This document shows positions 17,349-18,695 of a stretch of DNA of 18,695 nt, piece by piece (position 1 is the stretch's first letter; each line of letters starts with the position of its first letter). Source of the stretch: Desulfuromonas sp. SDB. Lineage in GTDB: Bacteria > SDB-A. Under the pieces are notes generated by a model. The model did not search any database. It was not told where the DNA came from and saw only the letters and a program-made list of their open reading frames with translations. Made by a program: the position numbers and the translations under genes. Where the stretch lies: assembly GCA_001412365.1 (NCBI GenBank), contig LKUE01000345.1, positions 1 through 18,695 on the forward strand. Reading direction: 5' to 3'.

Positions 17349-17431
17349 TAATCTAAATGAAATAAAATTGCTAACTGATAATTTCAGGATAGCTTAATTG
17401 AGCTGAACCTTATCCGCTGCCAGAGGTAAAA

Positions 17432-18695
17432 TCAGCGAGGGGATTGAAGGCTGTCCAGCAGGTTTAATTCATAGTGGTAGCGGTCAGTGTTTCCCTGAAT
17501 TTTGTAAATCTCTGCCAGCGCTTGGTGGGAGGGGATGAATGAGGGATTAACTTGAACAGCTGAATTAAAGTAATGCTGAGCTTGGACTAAATTGTTCTGG
17601 TGCAGAAAAATCATTCCCAAATTGTGCAGACTCTGAACGCTGCGGGGATTCCGCTGCAGAGCATCTTTGAAATAATCTCGTGCTTTATTGAAATCGCCCT
17701 GCTCAATGTAAATTACCCCTAGATTGTAGTAAGCTTGGTAATTATGGGGATCTTCTTGAATCGCTTTTCTAAGATAGATGATTGCTCGGGGTAAATTATT
17801 TTGGTTCTGGAATACTCTGGCTAGCCCTACCAGAGCATGATAATTCTGGGATTCTACTTCTAACAGCTTTGCATATATCTCCCCGGCTTGATCCAAAGAA
17901 TCCAATTGTTCGTATTTTACCCCTAGATTTAAATAAGCTTCACTGTATCTTGGATTCAATTGGACAGCTCTTTTCCACATTTGCACTGCTTCCCGGTTAT
18001 TTCCCTGGGCTGAGTAAATCACTGCGATGTTATTATAGGTTCTGGATTCATTTGGATTAATTTGCATTTCCTGCTGATAGTGGTGTAAAGCCTGCTGGTA
18101 TTTTCCCTGGTAGTAGTAAGTTAATCCGATATTGAGATGGGCTCGTTGATATCGGGGTGAATGGGATAAACTGGTCTGAAATTCTTCTCTGGCTTGATCA
18201 TATTCATTTTGCTGGAGATAGATCAATCCCCGGTTGAAGTGTTCCATTGCCTGGGGATTAGAAGAATAGTTGAAAATCTGTAAATTTAATCCCACCGTGC
18301 ACAGTAATAATCCCCCCCCAGCGATGGATAATTTTAAAAATTTCCTGCCCTTAAACAAATGATAAAAACGGTACAGGCAATAAGCTCCCAGTATGCACAA
18401 AAAAGGTATCAGGGGAACCCTGTATCTGCTGCATACAAAGAAAATTATTATGGACAGGCTGTAGGCAATTATCAACAAAATTAAAACACTAACTATATTT
18501 GACCGCTTTTTAAAAGACATAATCATGCCCACCAGAGCCAGGGGAATTAAAATTCCTGATGGAAAGAAAAAACCCAGGGGAGGGAAAAGATTAATTTTAA
18601 ATAACAGGATTTGCAGGAGGGGGGAATGTTTGCTGAACAGGTAAATATCCTGGTTATTGCCGATTTCATAACCGTGAAAAAAGTACCAGGTTTTT
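17432..18695 (-). CDS. Polytopic membrane protein with C-terminal TPR repeats (partial, PMT-like)
   Basis: The gene runs off the right edge: the frame is open from the stop at 17432 to the last base, so the GTG at 18532 is not the true start. The 420 visible residues begin in a luminal region (WYFFHGYEIGNNQDIYLF) followed by hydrophobic helices and SRYRVPLIPFLCILGAY, a pattern at the C-terminal membrane part of PMT/GT39- or ArnT-like glycosyltransferases. The last ~270 residues are seven 34-residue TPR units plus a partial eighth (for example AYYNLGVIYIEQGDFNKARDYF). A fusion of a membrane transferase with a TPR scaffold is inferred. The catalytic N-terminus, with its Asp-Glu or Glu-rich loop, lies outside the window, so enzymatic activity is not proven. 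Confidence 0.75.
   Translation of the reverse strand, partial: KTWYFFHGYEIGNNQDIYLFSKHSPLLQILLFKINLFPPLGFFFPSGILIPLALVGMIMSFKKRSNIVSVLILLIIAYSLSIIIFFVCSRYRVPLIPFLCILGAYCLYRFYHLFKGRKFLKLSIAGGGLLLCTVGLNLQIFNYSSNPQAMEHFNRGLIYLQQNEYDQAREEFQTSLSHSPRYQRAHLNIGLTYYYQGKYQQALHHYQQEMQINPNESRTYNNIAVIYSAQGNNREAVQMWKRAVQLNPRYSEAYLNLGVKYEQLDSLDQAGEIYAKLLEVESQNYHALVGLARVFQNQNNLPRAIIYLRKAIQEDPHNYQAYYNLGVIYIEQGDFNKARDYFKDALQRNPRSVQSLHNLGMIFLHQNNLVQAQHYFNSAVQVNPSFIPSHQALAEIYKIQGNTDRYHYELNLLDSLQSPR

Noticed and set aside
17391-17404. Near-palindrome AGCTTAATTGAGCT
   Set aside because: Short and with a central mismatch; no T-run and no partner site, so it could be chance in AT-rich DNA.

Overview
The window looks like a chromosomal segment of a Gram-negative-type bacterium with moderate to low GC and the standard code (TGA is used as a stop, for example at the end of the transcarboxylase 5S-like gene). 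Start codons are ATG, GTG and TTG. A lipoprotein with a TonB/AgmX-like C-terminal domain, a possible SPOR-like domain and several secreted proteins suggest an outer membrane. The combination of recF-dciA-gyrB-gyrA, a biotin transcarboxylase and threonine-to-glycine catabolism fits an anaerobic, amino-acid or propionate-metabolising member of an FCB-type or candidate phylum. That placement is inference; no 16S gene or species marker is present.

Layout. Positions 1-343 hold no gene, only AT-rich repeats and a G-rich degenerate tandem repeat. From 344 to 4834 the minus strand carries an envelope-type block: an exported beta-propeller-like protein, a small membrane protein whose stop codon lies inside a tRNA-Glu(UUC) gene, that tRNA with its own terminator, a secreted GHL10-type glycoside-hydrolase-like protein, and a membrane protein with three PASTA domains. 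A compact divergent promoter region (4835-4964) separates this block from a plus-strand informational operon: lipoprotein, recF, dciA (DUF721), gyrB and gyrA (4965-11204).

A second plus-strand operon (11332-14979), with its own good promoter, encodes the parts of a biotin-dependent carboxyltransferase: a 12S-like carboxyl-CoA transferase, a 64-residue accessory protein, a biotin carrier and a 5S-like pyruvate/oxaloacetate carboxyltransferase. No biotin carboxylase and no membrane decarboxylase subunit is present here, so methylmalonyl-CoA:pyruvate transcarboxylase is the best reading. It converges on a minus-strand tdh-kbl pair (15032-17237) that would convert threonine to glycine and acetyl-CoA. 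Together the two operons point to fermentation through acyl-CoA and pyruvate intermediates. At the right edge is a minus-strand gene, cut by the window, for a polytopic membrane protein with C-terminal TPR repeats, probably a PMT/GT39-type glycosyltransferase.

No defence system, CRISPR array, insertion sequence or clear new multi-gene system is visible. The most notable points are the ORF/tRNA overlap with an in-frame terminator hairpin downstream, an inverted repeat filling the spacer of the divergent promoter, unusual residues at key positions of both gyrase subunits, and the split architecture of the transcarboxylase.
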